Below are positions 52,655 through 63,362 of a DNA stretch of 64,000 nt, in pieces. The first letter of the stretch is position 1; each line of letters opens with the position of its first letter. The position numbers and the translations under genes are program-made. This DNA is from Anolis sagrei (Eukaryota > Chordata > Lepidosauria > Squamata > Anolidae), in NCBI RefSeq assembly GCF_037176765.1, contig NC_090034.1, forward strand, positions 93,918,500 to 93,982,499, in the 5' to 3' direction. The notes under the pieces are model-generated. The model saw only the letters and a program-made list of their open reading frames with translations, searched no databases and was not told the DNA's origin.

Positions 52655-53060
52655 AGCTGGCAGATGGTAATTTTGTCAGCGCCAATTGTGTTTAAGTGCA
52701 GGCCAAGGTCTTTAGGCACTGCATCAGTGTGCCAATCACTAGGCCTGGGCAATGCATGGTTCTAAATGGTTCTAAAGTACTTACAAAACTAAAGTTCTGG
52801 TGGTGAAAATTTCAGAACTCTAACAAAACTTTCAAAATTTAATTATTATTTCATTATTGGTGATTTTTATGACAGAACTACTTAGGAACTGCCATTTATA
52901 ATGAAATATTGAGAGTTTTGTTAGAGTTCTGAAATTTTCACCCCCAGAACTTTAGTTTTGTAAGTACTTTAGAACCATGCATTGCCCAGGCCTACACCAC
53001 CGGGACCATCTTGATTGGCTTGTGCCAGTCTTTGCAGTTCGATCTTTAAATCCTCATATC
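52655..53060 (-). mobile_element. R4-clade LINE 3' fragment, split by a MITE
   Basis: The complement of the GTLGAVPK and LGLHLNTIGADKITICQL region (52655-52739), then QRLWHKPIKMVP-like text (52995-53055). A (CTT)n and (ATT)n run follows at 53059-53110. Confidence 0.75.
52740..52994. mobile_element. 255-bp palindromic MITE, 3-bp duplication
   Basis: TAGGCCTGGGCAATGCATGG and its exact complement at the right; CAC at 52737-52739 and 52995-52997. A 10-bp internal duplication (TGGTTCTAAA) on the left arm is the main asymmetry. Confidence 0.85.
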
Positions 53061-53172
53061 TTCTTCTTCTTCTTCTTCTTCTTATTATTATTATTATTAG
53101 TATTATTATTGTGGTTTTACTTTGTGAAATGTTTGAAGGTATGTTTCAGGGTATTTTAGCTTTACTGTAATC

Positions 53173-53205
53173 ATTTCTTTCTTTCTTTCTTTCTTTCTTT
53201 CTTTT
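53173..53205 (+). repeat. (TTTC)n microsatellite
   Basis: Eight TTTC units. Confidence 0.93.
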
Positions 53206-53829
53206 AGAAGGGGGATTTTATTACAGTCAACTGAAAAAAAAAACATGTTTCTCCAAGATTCATGTTCTAATCTTTTTTCTAGTCAGAAGACCTTGGGTAG
53301 TAAAAATAAAAAAAGAAAGAGGAACCTTTGCACCACAAAGAAGTGACCCTTGCCTCACTGGGCTGAGTAAAAACAGAGATTTTAGAAAAAAAACATTGGC
53401 CTCTCTTTTAAATAATTTATCAGGGCTGCAGAATAAAGGAGGTTGGTCCAACTTGGCTGGCAGGAATTAAAATGTACCACTGAATTCTTTGTGGTTAATT
53501 CTATAATGCAAACAGCTTGATATCCCAAAGATGTATAAAATATATTTGAATATTTCAGACTGAATCTTGGAATAGTGGAGTCAAATTACTAAAGCAGGTC
53601 AAAGGCTCTTGCTTAGAACGCAAGGAAACAAAGAGCTATTGTGATAGAATCACTAGACATTCTGAAAAGAGCGCTCTTGCATCTAAGACCGAGGAGCAGT
53701 AAGGACTGCCAAAGAGATCTGAAACCTGCTGGTAAGCTCTTGGTTGCATAAATAATTCCAGATGATCATCACAGTCATTTCCAGTAATTCTGAATCATAC
53801 AAAGTATTATTTAAATAGAGTGGCCCTCA
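53206..53829. other. Unassigned intergenic sequence
   Basis: AT-rich; no recognised feature. Confidence 0.4.
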
Positions 53830-55400
53830 AGATATTAGAAGCTGCAAGTTGGTAACATCAGTTGGTTTCTGTGTGACCCGAGTCACAAGGACAGTGTCTT
53901 TTTGGAAATACGATCTTCTGGAATAGACTCTCGACTACAGCTGATGGAAAGGCGTGACATCGAGCCAGGGTGAAGGACCTCCAATTATTAAGAACCTCTA
54001 GATTTGTTAAGTATGCCAGAGGGGAGGCAAGATATCTATTGTCTTTGTTGACAATGAAGGTTCGGGTCGGATCTAGATCCATTTGGTGCTCTGTGTCTAT
54101 GATATGTTGTTTGACAAGTGCTTTGGCTTGATCGTATTCCATACTGAGTAGCAACCCTGGGGAGAAGCCCAGTGATGAGATTTTAGTTGCTATAGACTGT
54201 TTCCATGTGGACTGGAAGTCATATTCCATGGTTAAAGGAACAAGACCAAGGGGAGCATGGGATACTCTGAGCCAGTAGATAAGTATGACCACCCATATCC
54301 TGGCCTCCATTCTTATGAAACCTGTCTCCAGTCACAGGACAGCACTGGAAATGCATTTTGGTACTTGCAGGGCCGATCTCAGAAACTTTGTACCAGCTCT
54401 AGTGGAAAAGGGCCCTAGCTGGGCAACATACAGGACTTGTGCTTGTTACTTAGTTTCAAATAGTTTAAGTGCTGCAGGTGTGAAGTGGCCCCCTCTTGAC
54501 TTAAGATATTTTAAAATGGCAATTGAGCTCCTCTGTGCAGCGTGGGCTATGTGATCTCCGTGGGCTTCTCTGCTACTGGTTGATTGGAAGACTACCCAAG
54601 TATTTGAAACACGGGAACTACTCGATTTTATGTCTGTCTATGCTGCAACTGTGACTCTTGAGTATTTTGGCAAAAGCCATGATTTTGGTTTTATTGTAAC
54701 TAAGTTGGAGCTGATCTGCTTTTCACTATTGTGTTAGTGCTCTCATTGCTCTTTTAAGGCCAATGGGTGTTCTTGAGAGTACAGCTGCGTCATCTACATA
54801 AAGTAAGGTGGAAATATGTCTTCCTGTCAGTTTTGGGGGGCAGGGCGGGGTGGAAATCCTTGTTGTGAAAATGGTCCACCATAGAGTTGATGTAAAAGTT
54901 AAATAGTAGAGGGGCCAGGATGCAGCCTTGCTTACCAAGTTTTCCCGTTCCAACTGCCTCTGTGAAGTCCCTTCATGAAATAGGTGTATTAGGTGAAGTA
55001 GTTGGCTATCAACTGTAGAGCTCTCCAGTTTTTCCCATAGTTTGACTTGGGAGATGGAGTCGAAGTCTGCTTTAAAGTCAATTGAGTCGACATACAGTGA
55101 GGATATGTTTTGGGAGGAGTATTTTTCAACAAGATGTTGCAATACCAGACATTGGTCTATGGTGGATCAACCTTCCCTGAATCCAGCTTGCTCTTCAGCA
55201 AGTATGCTTTCTTGTTCCAGCCAGTCTTGGAGTATCCATTGAAGATGTCTTGCATATAACATACTGATTGTATTGAGGAGGCTGATTGGTCTGTAGTTTC
55301 CAGGGCCATCTTTCTTTCTTTTTGTAGATGGGGACAATGATTACAAGCCCCCAGTCCTTGGGGATTTGGACATAGTTGTCAATGCATATGAAAAGTGTGG
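53830..55400 (-). mobile_element. Non-LTR LINE, RT to 3' end, clade not assigned
   Basis: Minus-strand frames in order: 55142-54726 with SIDFKADFDSISQVKLWEKL and LLYVDDAAVLSRTPIGLKRA (YVDD catalytic box), then 54310-53858 with VVILIYWLRV, DPTRTFIVNK, ASPLAYLTNL and FTLARCHAFPSAV ending CPCDSGHTET. Several frame breaks lie between them. Confidence 0.8.
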
Positions 55401-55621
55401 CTTTTCATTGAGATAGCACTAAAAATGATGGGAAGGGGAGGCTTCATAGGCTCCCCATTACCAGCAATGACCTGGATCTTGCCGCATTTTTTGCCTGAGG
55501 ACTGAAAATGGCTTTTTGGGTGTACACCCGTTTTCAGGAGTTGCACAAAAATGGATCCGCGGATCCATTGAAATTTAGAGAGCAGAAATAGATCACAGTT
55601 CAGCTGGAATGCACAAGCCTA

Positions 55622-55948
55622 AGGGGCCCCTGGTAGCGCAGCGGGTTAAACCGCTGAGCTGCTGAACTTGCAGACTCAAAGGTTGGCGGTTCAAATCTGG
55701 AGAGTGGGGTGAGAACCTGCTGTTAGCCCCAGCTTCTGTCAACCTAGCATTTCGAAAACATGCAAATGTGAGTAAATCAATACTTACTGCTCTGGCAGGA
55801 AGGTAGTGGCGCTTTATGCAATCATGTCAGTCACATGACCTTGGAGGTTTCTACGGACAATGCTGGCTTAAAAATGGAGATGGACTCATACCCCAGAGTT
55901 GGACATGACTAGATTTAATGTCAAGGTGAAACCTTTACCTTTACTAAC
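55622..55948 (+). mobile_element. Sauria-type tRNA SINE
   Basis: GGGGCCCCTGGTAGCGCAGC head, GGCGGTTCAAATCTGG box B, ATTTCGAAAACATGCAAATG, and the tail CTTTACCTTTACTA. The most complete head in the window. Confidence 0.9.
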
Positions 55949-56395
55949 ACATATATCTTTTTTTGGGTGGGGGGAGGGAATGTTGAGAAGGAAGACTTCA
56001 CTACCTCCTTGACTAATGCTCACCATCTCTCCTGCAAGCAGGTTTAAAATGTTAATATTGATCACACTCACTGGGGGATTCTGTCTATTGAAGTTAAAAG
56101 GGGTCACTTCTGGTTTAATGCATGTAATGTTGGTGGAATTCTATAGATAATTTGCACAAAAACCTTCATGAAACATAAAATATCAGAGGTTAACACTCTT
56201 TTAAAAGATGGTGGCCACTCTTTCAATCTTGGAGGAAGGAGACAGTAAATTTCCTTTGAAGAAATAGTGCTGAAAAAAATCCAATGATGTGTGTTAGGAG
56301 CTATTCAAGCCGGAGTCCACTTGAATACATACAATGATCACCACTATCACCACAATCATGTTTGGACAAAATCCCCTTGGCATCTCCTCCTATGA
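55949..56395. other. Unassigned intergenic sequence
   Basis: No recognised feature. Confidence 0.4.
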
Positions 56396-56810
56396 ACCAG
56401 CTAGGACGTTAAGATCGTCTGGGGAGGTCCTGCTCTCGATTCCGCCTGCGTCATAAGAGCGTTTGCCGAGGATGAGAGACAGGGCATTCTCAGTGGTGGC
56501 CTCTCAGCTAGGGAACGCCCTTCCTACAGACATTAGATCAGCCCCCTCCCTGTTAGCCGTTCATGAAGACCTGGTTGTCCGAGCAGGCATTTGAAAAGGC
56601 AGTGTAACGAATATAGGAATATGGAACAATTGGATGATGAACTTGGATCTTGATTTTAACTATGAGACACTAATGAGATGTTTTACTGATTTATAATGAT
56701 TGTTTATTATGCTACTGTTTTAATTGCCTTTAACCGTTTTATGATGTTTTGAGCATTGAATTTATCTACTGAGTCGCCCGAGGCCTGAGAAAAGCGGTAT
56801 ATTAATATAG

Positions 56811-56849
<39 letters not shown>

Positions 56850-56852
56850 ATA
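56396..56852 (+). mobile_element. L2-like LINE 3' end with (AAAT)n tail
   Basis: The text reads as the ORF2 end (RMRDRAFSVVASQLGNALP, then VHEDLVV), then the UTR with GAGTCGCCCGAGGCCTGAG and an (AAAT)n tail at 56810-56850. Confidence 0.75.
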
Positions 56853-57239
56853 GATCCTCCAGGTCCCACGGGGCTGTGATGTGACCAACCAACTATGACA
56901 CAGGAGGAGTCATACTATGTAGGGATGTCATGGCAACTTTTGCCATGGCAACACCTCTCTCTTCCCCCTGCTTCCCATCTTTCCATTGTCCTCTATTCAA
57001 CATCTCAACTTGCAACATCTCAACTTCTTGCTCATAGGTGAGTGGGGACATTTTCCATCCTTTCCTAAGCAGACTCTCTTCTGCTTTTCCATGACATCCT
57101 TCGAAGGGGCAGGAGGGGCAATATTTTAGTCTGATTTAAAGACACAATAGTATACTCAAATATTTCTTATTATTTGGTTTGAGGACACTAAAGTTTGAAG
57201 TAGCACAATATTTGCTGGGGCTTATCTGAAATCAATGGG

Positions 57240-58335
57240 GAGCAAATCATTATATCATCATCATATCATATTTAATTACTTATTAATCGCCCTCCATCCG
57301 AGAATGCTCTAGGTGATTTACAGCTAAATTGTAAAAGATAAAATACATACATACAGAAATTAAAAAATTAACAGAGATCGAATGCTCTAGTAAAAAGCCA
57401 GGTCTTAAGTGCTAGAGTAAAAGGTCTTAAGTCATGCATGGCTCTCATATAGGGTGGCAAGGAATTCCATAAGGCAGGGGCAGAAATAGAAAAAGCCCTG
57501 CGTCTGGTCCTTTCCAAGTGCACTTCTCTAGGACCCGGTATATAGAGTAAGTCACGTTGGGCTGGTCGTTGCGACCTCCGACAATGGGAGAAGGAGAGAC
57601 GGTCCCTAAGGTACGATGGACCCTGACCGTAAATAATTTTAAAGGTCAGAACTAACATCTTATACAGGCCACGGTACTCATAAGCCAATGTAAATGTTGC
57701 AGCACTGGTGTTATATGGCATTTCATGGGCGTTCTTGTGAGTAACCTGGCTGTCGTATTCTGAACAATATGAAGCTTTCGGGTCGTAGACATAGGAAGGC
57801 CAACATACAGGGCGTTGCAATAGTCCAGCCTAGACGTGACCGTGGCATGGATGACAGTTGCCAGAGCCTCGTCAGATAGGTAGGGTGCCAATTGTCTGTC
57901 ATAGATGGAAAAAGGCCTGTTTGCTGGCAGCAGCGACCTGAACTTCCATTGTCAGCTGCGAATCCAGGACGACACCTAAGTTCTTAACAGTGGTCAATAG
58001 AGATAGAGTGGCACCATCGAAGGTGGGTAATGGATAAGTCAGACCTGCCGGGTGGCCATGTCAGAGAATCTCAGTCTTCACCTTCAGTCTGCTAGCACGT
58101 AGTCAGTTCGACAGTGCTTCCAGACATAGGGTGAAATTGTCTGGAATTGACGTTGCTCCAGGCTCCAGGCGCAGAAGGAGTTGGGTATCGTCTGGATATT
58201 GGTAGCAGTCCAGGCCGAAACTCCGAGCCAAACTAGCAAGGGGTCTAACATAGATGTTGAAAACAGTGGGGTTATATAGGTCCACACTGAGCATATAATA
58301 CACTGTGTTAGATGGCATTGTAGATCTAGCCAATG
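57240..58335 (-). mobile_element. L2 LINE, RT C-terminal half and 3' end
   Basis: Minus-strand frames: 58333-58103 (FNIYVRPLASLARSFGLDCY, then DDTQLLLRLEP), 57891-57652 (SRLDYCNALYVGLPMST, IVQNTTARLLTRT, HITPVLQHLHWL), 57820-57368 (LTFKIIYGQGPSYLRDRLSF, RAFSISAPALWNSLP, FTLALKTWLF). These are the diagnostic L2 blocks. The catalytic box is changed (YPDDTQ). Confidence 0.9.
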
Positions 58336-58461
58336 TCTCAGAATTATTAAGTATGCTTAAATGCTAACTATGCTGCAGTCTTGCTTTCCAAATATGCTTC
58401 CCTTGAATGCCATTACAGGTCCTTTAAGCTGGAGAACTTGACTACCAACTAGGAGAGTTTT

Positions 58462-58519
58462 ATGGATTCACCATGGCTGCTTCTCAAACTCCTCCTATTT
58501 TTCACAATTATAACAACTG
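58462..58519 (+). CDS. Gene C exon 1 (signal peptide)
   Basis: TTTTATGG start context is weaker than in A and B; donor GTAAGT. The only ATG in this frame that yields a signal peptide. Confidence 0.85.
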
Positions 58520-61500
58520 GTAAGTAAGAAGTACTTAGTTGTCCACTGCGGAACATATTTCAGCTTGAATGGTATTCAAAACACTTCAGTCATAGATTTA
58601 TAGAGTTGGAAGATATCTAAGGGCCATGTATTCCAGTCCCATTCTGCCATGCAGGAATGCCTACCAAAGCACTCCTGGCAGATAGCCATCCAGGCTCTGT
58701 TTAAAAATCTCCAGAGATGGTGAATCCACCAGACTCCCAGGCAACACATTCCACTGCCAAAACACTCTTACCAACAGGAAGTTATTCCTGATATTGGGTG
58801 GAATGGTTTTTTCCTGCAGTTTGAATCCATTGCTCCACATACATATCTCTGGAGCAGTAAAAAAAAAACAGACTTGCTCCATCAAATATGGCATCCCTTT
58901 AAATTTGTAAACAAATATCCCTCTTAACTTTTTCTTCCCCAGGTTAAACATACCCAGCTCGCTAAGCTGCTTTCACAGGGATTCATAGTTTTCAGAACTT
59001 TGACCATTTTTTTGCCCCCCTCAATATATTAGAACTCAATATAATAAGAACTGACCATGGAACAACAGACTGTTTCAAGATTTGGAAAGGCATATAGCAG
59101 GGTTGTATACTCTCACCCAACCTATTCAACTTGTATGCAGAACACATGCGATGTGCAGGGCTTGACGAATGCAACTTTAACAACCTTAGATGTGCAGATG
59201 ATACCACTTTGATGGACAAATGCAAGGAGGAGCTGAGGAGCCTTCGAATCAAGGTGAAAGAAGAAAGTGCAAAAGCTGGGTTGCAGTTAAACATAAAAAG
59301 AAACAAGATTCTGGCACCGGACTGATTGATAACTGGCAAATAGAGGGAGAAAACATTGAGGCAGTGACAGACTAGGTGCAAAAATTACTGCAGATGCAAA
59401 CTGCAGCCAGGAAATCTGAAGATGTTTACTTCTTGGGAGGAGAGCAATGGCCAATCTTGATAAAATAGTGAAGAGTAGAGACATCACACTGGCAACGAAG
59501 ATCCGCATAGTTAAAGCAATGGTATTCCCCATAGTCACCTACAGATGTGAGAGCTGGACCATATGGAAGACTGAGCGAAGGAAGATAGATGCTTTTGAAC
59601 TGTGGTGTTGGAGGAAAATTCTGAGAGTGCCTTGGACCATGAGAAGATCCAACCAGTCCAAACTTCAGGAAATAAAGGCCGATTGCTCACTGGAAGGGTT
59701 TTAGAGGCAAAGATTTACTTTGGCCACATCATGAGAAGACAGGAAAGCTTAGAGAAGACAATGATGCTGGGGAAAATGGAATGAAAAAAGGAAGAAGGGC
59801 CACCCAAGGGCAAGATGGATGGATGGTATCCTTGAATTGACTGGCTTGACTCTGAAGGAGCTGGGGGTGATGATGGCCGTCAGGGAGCTCTAACATGGGC
59901 TGGTTCATGAGATCATGAAGAGTCGGAAGCGACTGAATGAATAAACAACAACTATATATTTCCTGGATTATGGTGCCCAGAACTGGACACAGTTTTCTAG
60001 GTGATATCTGACCAAAGCAGATACAATCTAGAAAAGCATTTCTCAACCTGGGAGTCAGGACCCCGGGGGGGGGGGGGGGGGAGGAGATCATGAAGGGGTT
60101 TCATAGTGATCGCTAAAGACCATCAGAAAAAATATATTTCTGATGGTCTTAGGAACCCTTTTGGCAGAGAGGGCTGAAGATCTCTCCGCCTATCTCTCTC
60201 TTCCTTTTTGGAAATAGATGGTAAAAAGCTCTCTCCTCTGATGATTGGCTGGCCTCTCAGCCAAGGGGAGGACTGTTTCTGGGATTCCAAGCTGGGAGGG
60301 GAGAACAGGCATGCTCGGTGCATGGCAGCATGCTGCGCATGTGCAGAAGAGGGAGAGCATGTGAGGCTGGAGGGAGGATCGAACCAGCGAGTCCCTTCAA
60401 GGCATGGGGGTTCTTTGTGGAAAGTTTGGCACAATTCTATCGTTGGTGGGGTTCGGAATGCTCTCTGATGGTAGGCGAACTATAAATCCCAGAAACTACA
60501 GCTCCCAAATGTTAAAGCTTATTTGCCCCAAACTTCACCAGTATTCACGTATGAACATATTGGGTATTCATGTCAAGTTTGGTCCATATCCATCATTGTT
60601 TGAGTCCACAGTGCTCTCTGGATGTAGGTGAACTACAACTCCAAAACTCAAGGTCAATGCCCACCAAACCCTTCCAATATTTTCTGTTAGTCATGGGAGT
60701 TCTGTGTGCCAAATTTGGCGCAGATCAATTGTGGGCCTGGTTCAGAATTTTCTTTGATTGTAGGTTAACTTAAAATCTCAACAACTCCCAAATGACAAAA
60801 TCACCCCCCCCCCCTCACCCCACCAGTGTTCAGATTTTGGTGTATTGGGTATTTGTGCCTGCCAAATTTGGTCCAGTGAATGAAAATACATCCTGCATAC
60901 CAGATATTTACATTATGATTCATGACAGTTGCAAAATTACAGTTATGAACAAGCAATGAAAATAATTTTATGGTTGGGGGTCACCACAGCATGAAGAACT
61001 GTGTTAAGGGGGCATGGCATGAAGAAGGTCGAGAACCACTGAGCTAGAATCACACTGAGTTGTTAAGAAGGAAAACTGTTGAGAGTCTGGTAAAAATTCC
61101 TTTGACCCAGTGTGTTTGATCCAAATGGCTTGAACGTTGGACTAGAAGTCGGGATTCTGTCTGCTGCTCGGCCAAAGAAAACTGAAGGGTGAATTTGGGC
61201 ATTCCCTGGTGCTGTTTTTGCACTGGCCATTTATTCTGGGGCCAGTGGAGCAGAAATGCCTTTAGTGTGATACAAATACCACCTAGCCTAGCAGAAAATT
61301 GGAATTTTTATCCATATGAAAGGATAATGATCATTATGTTTTATTCCCTCCTTCAGGTGCTTCTCTACAGTGTGAAACATGTACTGGTCCGGGTAAAAAC
61401 TGCACAGGCGCCATGGAAGGTTGTAAAGCAAGCGAAGAAACCTGTGTAATCTCATATACTGTGAACATACTTGGTGAGTTGATGGTTCATCAACTAAATG

Positions 61501-63140
61501 AAGCAAACACATTAGTAACTGGTTTAAAAATGGCTTTTCATAACTATTACATAGAAGCATTTGCCTCCCAACTGTCCCAATTTGACAAGGACAAACCTAA
61601 TTATTTCTCTGGCACCGCATACTTCAGCTGCTATTACAATATCTCCCTTTTACTTGCCTCCTCCCACTTCCTTCACTCGTTCAATTGCTGTATACTGAGT
61701 TCAAAATGCAAAAGCCGAAGATAGAGGAGAAGAGGGGTGGAATCTTGTACTTCCCAGTAAGTCCAGGCAAAAGCAAACTGCTTCAGCATGTACTAGCTTG
61801 TATGTTTTTCAACAGTAATGACTTCTCCCATTTTGATCACACTCTGGTGTTGCTTATCTACCTGTGTCCCTGTTTTCACCCGCGAGGCTGTGAAAACAGT
61901 ATGGACTGCATCCTTGAATTCTTCCAGGTGAGGCAAATGTGGTAGTATTTCCTGCTGTTTCTTTAAATCCCAGAGGAAGCACAACATTTTCCAGTGTGCG
62001 GTTATTTGCTCTCCAATGGTGCCAATATTGGGTGTGTGTGTGTGTGGGGGGGGGGGGGGGAATTGCTAGAACTCAGGGTCTGCCCTAAGTCTCCAGAGGT
62101 TCTATGGGTCTCCAGGAGTTCTATGGACTTACTTAGGGCCTTCCTGATAGGGCTTTATCCCAGGGGTGCTAAAACATTTTCCACATTTTGAAAACATGGA
62201 TGTGCCTGGGGCCCTGTCCACACTCATCCCAGAAAGCACACGCTTTCTGGGATGAGTGCGAGAGGCCCCAGGAACATGGGTATCAAGATGCTGTACTGGG
62301 ATTTCCCAGCACAAAACCGGGAGACTTAATTCCCTCCCCAGAAGCCTCCCTAAACACAGTAAAAAGGAAAAGAACTCATCCTATCTCCATGCGACGGATG
62401 CCGGAGTTCTCCTGGTGCATACAAATGAAGCACCAGGAAAAGTGGGGGGACAGGAGTGATTTTCCTGCTCTCCCCTTCTCCTGGCACGTCATTTGTATGA
62501 GCCAGGAGAACTCTGGCAGCCGTCGCATGGAGGCAGGGTGAGTTCTTTTGCTTTTTTATCGTGTTTAGGTGGGCTTCTGGGGAGGGGCTTGTTATTCCCA
62601 TGGTTTTCCAGGTTAATTTAGACCAGAAAACTGTGGAAATACTGTCAGTATTCTGCAGTCCAGACACCTGAAGTAGTGGGTTTATCCTGCATCTTCCAAG
62701 AAGGTGTGGAATAAACCCACTATCAAATTAATTCACCACAAATTAGGGTTTTCCTGGTTTGAGGTGAATTAATTCTGGATTTTTTCCACAATAAGGAGGC
62801 TGTCTAAATCTGCCCTTAGCTTCCTCCTTTTCTATGTGGTGCCAAGATTCATACTTTACTCTGTGTCCATCTTCTCACTAGACATACATAGGTTAAAATA
62901 AAGTTTCTTGATTCCCATTTCCCTAAGAAGAATTGGTTCCAATGTTCACAAGTAGTCAAGGAAATCATTGAGAAAGCTGGGCAGAGGTACTTTCTTTTAA
63001 TGTATGGCTCATATAGGCCTTTGGGTCTGAACTCTAGGGAATTTCTTCCCCTCCCTGTTAATATATTACCAGCCACAGGGACCTTAGATATCAGTATGAA
63101 AGAGTTGACTTGTAGTAGAATTGGGAATTTTTGCTGACTT

Positions 63141-63178
<38 letters not shown>

Positions 63179-63362
63179 GGTTCTTCTCTCCTTCTGTCTT
63201 TCCACATAGATGGAGAGACAGCTGAGGAAATCACGAAAGGCTGTGGCAATGTTTACAGATGCTCATTCCCCCCAATTCACTTTAATATGGGTCGCAACCA
63301 ATACTTCAGGACACACTGGACCTGTTGCAAAGGAGAGGAATGCAAAACTGCCTCTGTTTCAT
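58462..63362 (+). CDS. Gene C: Ly6/uPAR PLA2-inhibitor-gamma-like, first three exons (continues past window)
   Basis: Exons 58462-58519, 61357-61473 and 63210-63362 join in phase 1 to 109 residues, with donor GTATGT after the third. Residues 1-19 (MDSPWLLLKLLLFFTIITT) are a signal peptide. Domain 1 starts GASLQCETC, nearly the same words as gene A (GACLQCETC), and closes TCCKGEEC, nearly gene B (VCCKGQQC). Sequon N34. Exon sizes equal gene B. The second domain should lie beyond 64000. It starts 10.9 kb after the gene B stop, same strand. Function inferred as for A and B. Confidence 0.87.
58590..58990 (-). mobile_element. CR1 3' end
   Basis: ATAGATTTATAGAGTTGGAAG, GATAGCCATCCAGGCTCTG; the minus frame 58951-58661 has NGFKLQEKTIPPNIRNNFLL and LPGSLVDSPSLEIFKQSLDG. 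Confidence 0.85.
58995..59955 (+). mobile_element. RTE/BovB LINE, 3' half
   Basis: Frames give LFNLYAEHMRCAGLDECNF, NLRCADDTTLMDKCKEELRS, KAGLQLNIKRNKI (59131-59325), then SRDITLATKIRIVKAMVFPI, CESWTIWKTERRKIDAFELW, CWRKILRVPWTMRRSNQS (59447-59704), then GHIMRRQESLEKTMMLGKME. The catalytic box is ADDT (CADDTTL). It ends GAGTCGGAAGCGACTGAATGAATAAACAAC, the BovB 3' end, here split as GAGTCGGAAGCGACTGAATG then AATAAACAAC. Confidence 0.92.
60034..61041. mobile_element. Non-autonomous hAT, 1,008 bp, relative of 13478-14204
   Basis: AAGCATTTCTCAACCTGGGAG to GGTCGAGAACCACTG; flanks ATCTAGAA (60026-60033) and AGCTAGAA (61042-61049), 7 of 8. It has an extra GC-rich segment (about 60125-60400) missing from the 727-bp copy, so it is closer to a longer parent. 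Confidence 0.85.
61357..61473 (+). CDS. Gene C exon 2 (domain 1, first half)
   Basis: 117 nt, acceptor TATTCCCTCCTTCAG, donor GTGAGT. Cys at residues 25, 28, 35, 42 and 49. Confidence 0.9.
61474..62140. other. Gene C intron 2, unassigned part
   Basis: Only a (GT)n(G)n tract at 62031-62060 stands out. Confidence 0.45.
62141..62808. mobile_element. hAT-like foldback element, third copy, inverted
   Basis: CCTGATAGGGCTTTATCCCAG at the left is the complement of the right end of 7776-8396; AATAAGGAGGCTGTCTAAATC at the right matches its left end. Contains the same internal inverted repeats (CTCCTGGTGCATACAAATGA and its complement). Confidence 0.6.
63139..63175 (+). repeat. (AAT)n microsatellite
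   Basis: About 12 AAT units 34 bp before the exon 3 acceptor. Confidence 0.92.
63210..63362 (+). CDS. Gene C exon 3 (domain 1, second half)
   Basis: 153 nt, acceptor GTCTTTCCACATAG, donor GTATGT. Encodes DGETAEEITKGCGNVYRC, then FNMGRNQYFRTHWTCCKGEE and CKTASVS. Confidence 0.9.

Noticed and set aside
23345-55948. tRNA-like A and B boxes at several places
   Set aside because: They are heads of SINEs with shared tails and truncations; none folds as an independent tRNA with a CCA-ready end.
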